A DNA stretch of 64,000 bases from Artemia franciscana (lineage: Eukaryota > Arthropoda > Branchiopoda > Anostraca > Artemiidae). Where the stretch lies: positions 58,602,675 to 58,666,674 of the forward strand of contig NC_088867.1 in the NCBI RefSeq assembly GCF_032884065.1. The letters are read 5' to 3'. Each line of letters starts with the position of its first letter. The stretch's first letter is position 1. The notes under the pieces were generated by a model. It was not told the DNA's origin. It saw only the letters and a list, made by a program, of their open reading frames with translations, and ran no database searches. The translations under genes and the position numbers were made by a program. Below are positions 1 through 64,000 of this stretch, piece after piece.

Positions 1-832
1 AAAAACAGAAATTTAACTCGAAAACAAGAAAGTGTTAAAAAGAAATCAAACTTAGATAAAGAGACTAAAAAGAAAAATAAATGAGCAAGGTAAAGAGAAG
101 GGGCTTTAGAGGCTCATAAAGCATGTTTAAGTTTCCGTTTGATCTCATGATTACAAGCTCAGGAATCCGTTTTGATACACTACATAAGAATTCACCAGCA
201 TTGGTTTTGTCTGTTTTCCTTGATATCAAGCAAGGGAACATGGTATAAAGTACACTTTAGTTTTATCACCAGTAAAGCAAGTTTTTTTCTCTTGGCTTCC
301 TAGTCTACTTTAAAGTTGTACAGTGTTTTTTAGAGCTTCTCAATTTAGTTATGTTTTCTACCAATGTAATTTTTTCGATTCTCAGCCATTACCCCTCTGG
401 TAGATTATATTTAATTTTGGATAATAAGGAAACATTTTATGTGACTATATATTTCTTATATAGCCAGGAGTAAAATTTTTTTTCATCAATAAAGTATAGA
501 AGGAAAAAGAGTTTTTGAATGATTAGTTTGAAATGATAAGAAAACAAACTTTTACCGGTGAAAAAATGTGGCCATAAAAACTGTTACCACAATTTTTCAC
601 CAGCAAACGAATTCCCATGAACCACAAACAGCAATTAAGTAGCACTTAAGCATCCCCCCCCCCCGTCAGTCAACTCGCTCTAGATAAATTTATTTTCCTG
701 ATTATTACATAAAATTAAAATGTATATTGGTATCTCTACTTTTTAAAAGACTTTCTTAAATGTTTGATAGATTTTTTAAAAGACTCTTGGAATTTCTTAA
801 GCTTTTTTTATGGAATTGTTTATTTTCTTTAG
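1..832. other. Intron upstream of first visible exon
   Basis: AT-rich sequence with no reading frame of note and no recognisable dynein exon. A C11 run sits at about 654-664. Ends in a T-rich tract that serves as the acceptor of exon 1. Confidence 0.6.
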
Positions 833-63219
<62,387 letters not shown>

Positions 63220-63352
63220 GTACAGTTATATGTATATATTTTTTTATTTGAGGGAAAAAGAGAAACAAAACTAAAATTTCCAAGGGATAAGTACTTATGA
63301 AATAGTTGTCAAATTCAGGATATATTTTGTAAGGCTTCCTTATTTAGTCAAA

Positions 63353-63747
63353 TAAAAAAAAATAAACAGTTAAAAAACAAGGAGCTACATTAAAACTTAA
63401 AACAAACAGAAATTATTCCGTATATGAAAGGGGCTGTCCCCTCTTCAATGCCCCGCTCTTTACGCTAAATTGTTTTATTGCTTTAAAAAGTAGAGTTGTG
63501 AGAAAGAATCAAACTTAGATTCTATGACTTTTGGGGGGCGTTTCCCTCCATTTTCTAAAATAAAGTAAATTTTCTCAGGCTCGTAACTTGGTAAGACTAA
63601 GCTTGACGAAACTTGTACATTTAAAATCAGCATAAAAATACAATTCTTTTGATGTAACTATTGGTGTCAAAATTCCGTTTTTTAGAGTTTCGGGAACTAT
63701 TGAGCCGGGTCACTCCTTGCTACAGTTCTTTACCACAAACTGTTTGA
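63353..63747 (-). repeat. Rearranged foldback copy: hairpin arm joined directly to terminal block
   Basis: Left hairpin arm to AAAGAATCAAACTTAG (63514), then an abrupt switch to ATTCTATGACTTTTGGGGGG, the terminal 240 bases of the element, ending ACTGTTTGA. About 1.2 kb of the normal middle is deleted. Confidence 0.87.
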
Positions 63748-64000
63748 TGTCTTTTTCCTTCGTATCGAGTACAAAACTTTCAATGTTGGCACTCCGAAGG
63801 ATTTGTTTAAGTTCAGTTTCTATTCAATTGATTCATATCAAAGTGATTGATAAAGTACAAACAGTAAAACTTTAAATTTGTAACATTATAGACAAATTCC
63901 ATCGAATTCCTGAAGAACACAAGCGAAAAGAAACTGCAAACATAAATTTCATCTGCATCTCTTGATATATTTACATATAATACCAGCTTATTAACTACAG

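Overview
This 64 kb window is an intron- and repeat-rich, AT-rich piece of an invertebrate nuclear genome. It contains no prokaryotic gene organisation. The style of the dispersed repeats (foldback elements built around AGTAAGGAGCGACATTAAAA and CTCTTTACGCTAAAGT, and LINEs with short tandem tails) resembles what I associate with branchiopod crustaceans such as Artemia. That assignment comes from memory and is only moderately secure; an arthropod host is the safer statement.

The one host gene I can support is the internal part of a dynein heavy chain on the + strand, read through 15 exons between 833 and 63219. It enters the window already inside the gene and leaves it inside AAA2. Every exon is bounded by AG/GT, and all junction phases agree from exon to exon. 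The spliced reading frame (about 930 codons) follows the dynein order: end of the tail, linker (exons 2-8), entry to the motor (YGYEY motif, exon 9), AAA1 (exons 10-13), and start of AAA2 (exons 14-15). Two things are odd. AAA1 keeps its Walker A (GDIGSGKT), but the Walker B Asp-Glu of motor dyneins reads His-Gly, and the NPGYAGR sensor stretch is also lost. A linker block of roughly 150 residues, expected between exons 5 and 6, is absent; that intron holds a run of 10 Ns, so an assembly gap is the simplest explanation. The gene looks intact but is unlikely to be an ordinary AAA1-driven motor; a DNHD1-like or otherwise divergent dynein is the working idea.

Almost everything else is intronic mobile or repetitive DNA. 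1-5 kb: decayed repeats and a palindromic array. 5-8.5 kb: tandem repeat and a nearly complete 1.9 kb foldback element. 8.8-10.6 kb: 5'-truncated LINE. 14.9-21.1 kb: simple repeats (CT, AGT, 19-mer), a SINE, the N gap and a decayed LINE. 26.7-27.9 kb: 31-bp minisatellite. 28.8-30.3 kb: second foldback element. 31.0-31.5 kb: a 463-bp inverted-repeat element with 13-bp target duplication. 32.2-32.7 kb: 34-bp array. 37 kb: a 207-bp tandem duplication that copies the 3' end of exon 10. 40.9-50.5 kb: two more foldback elements, one split by a nearly full-length 5.5 kb two-ORF LINE on the - strand. 52-55 kb: another foldback element and a LINE fragment. 56 kb: a 313-bp AGT tract. 59-61.8 kb: duplications, an ancient tandem array and a further foldback copy. 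62.9-63.7 kb: two rearranged foldback fragments.
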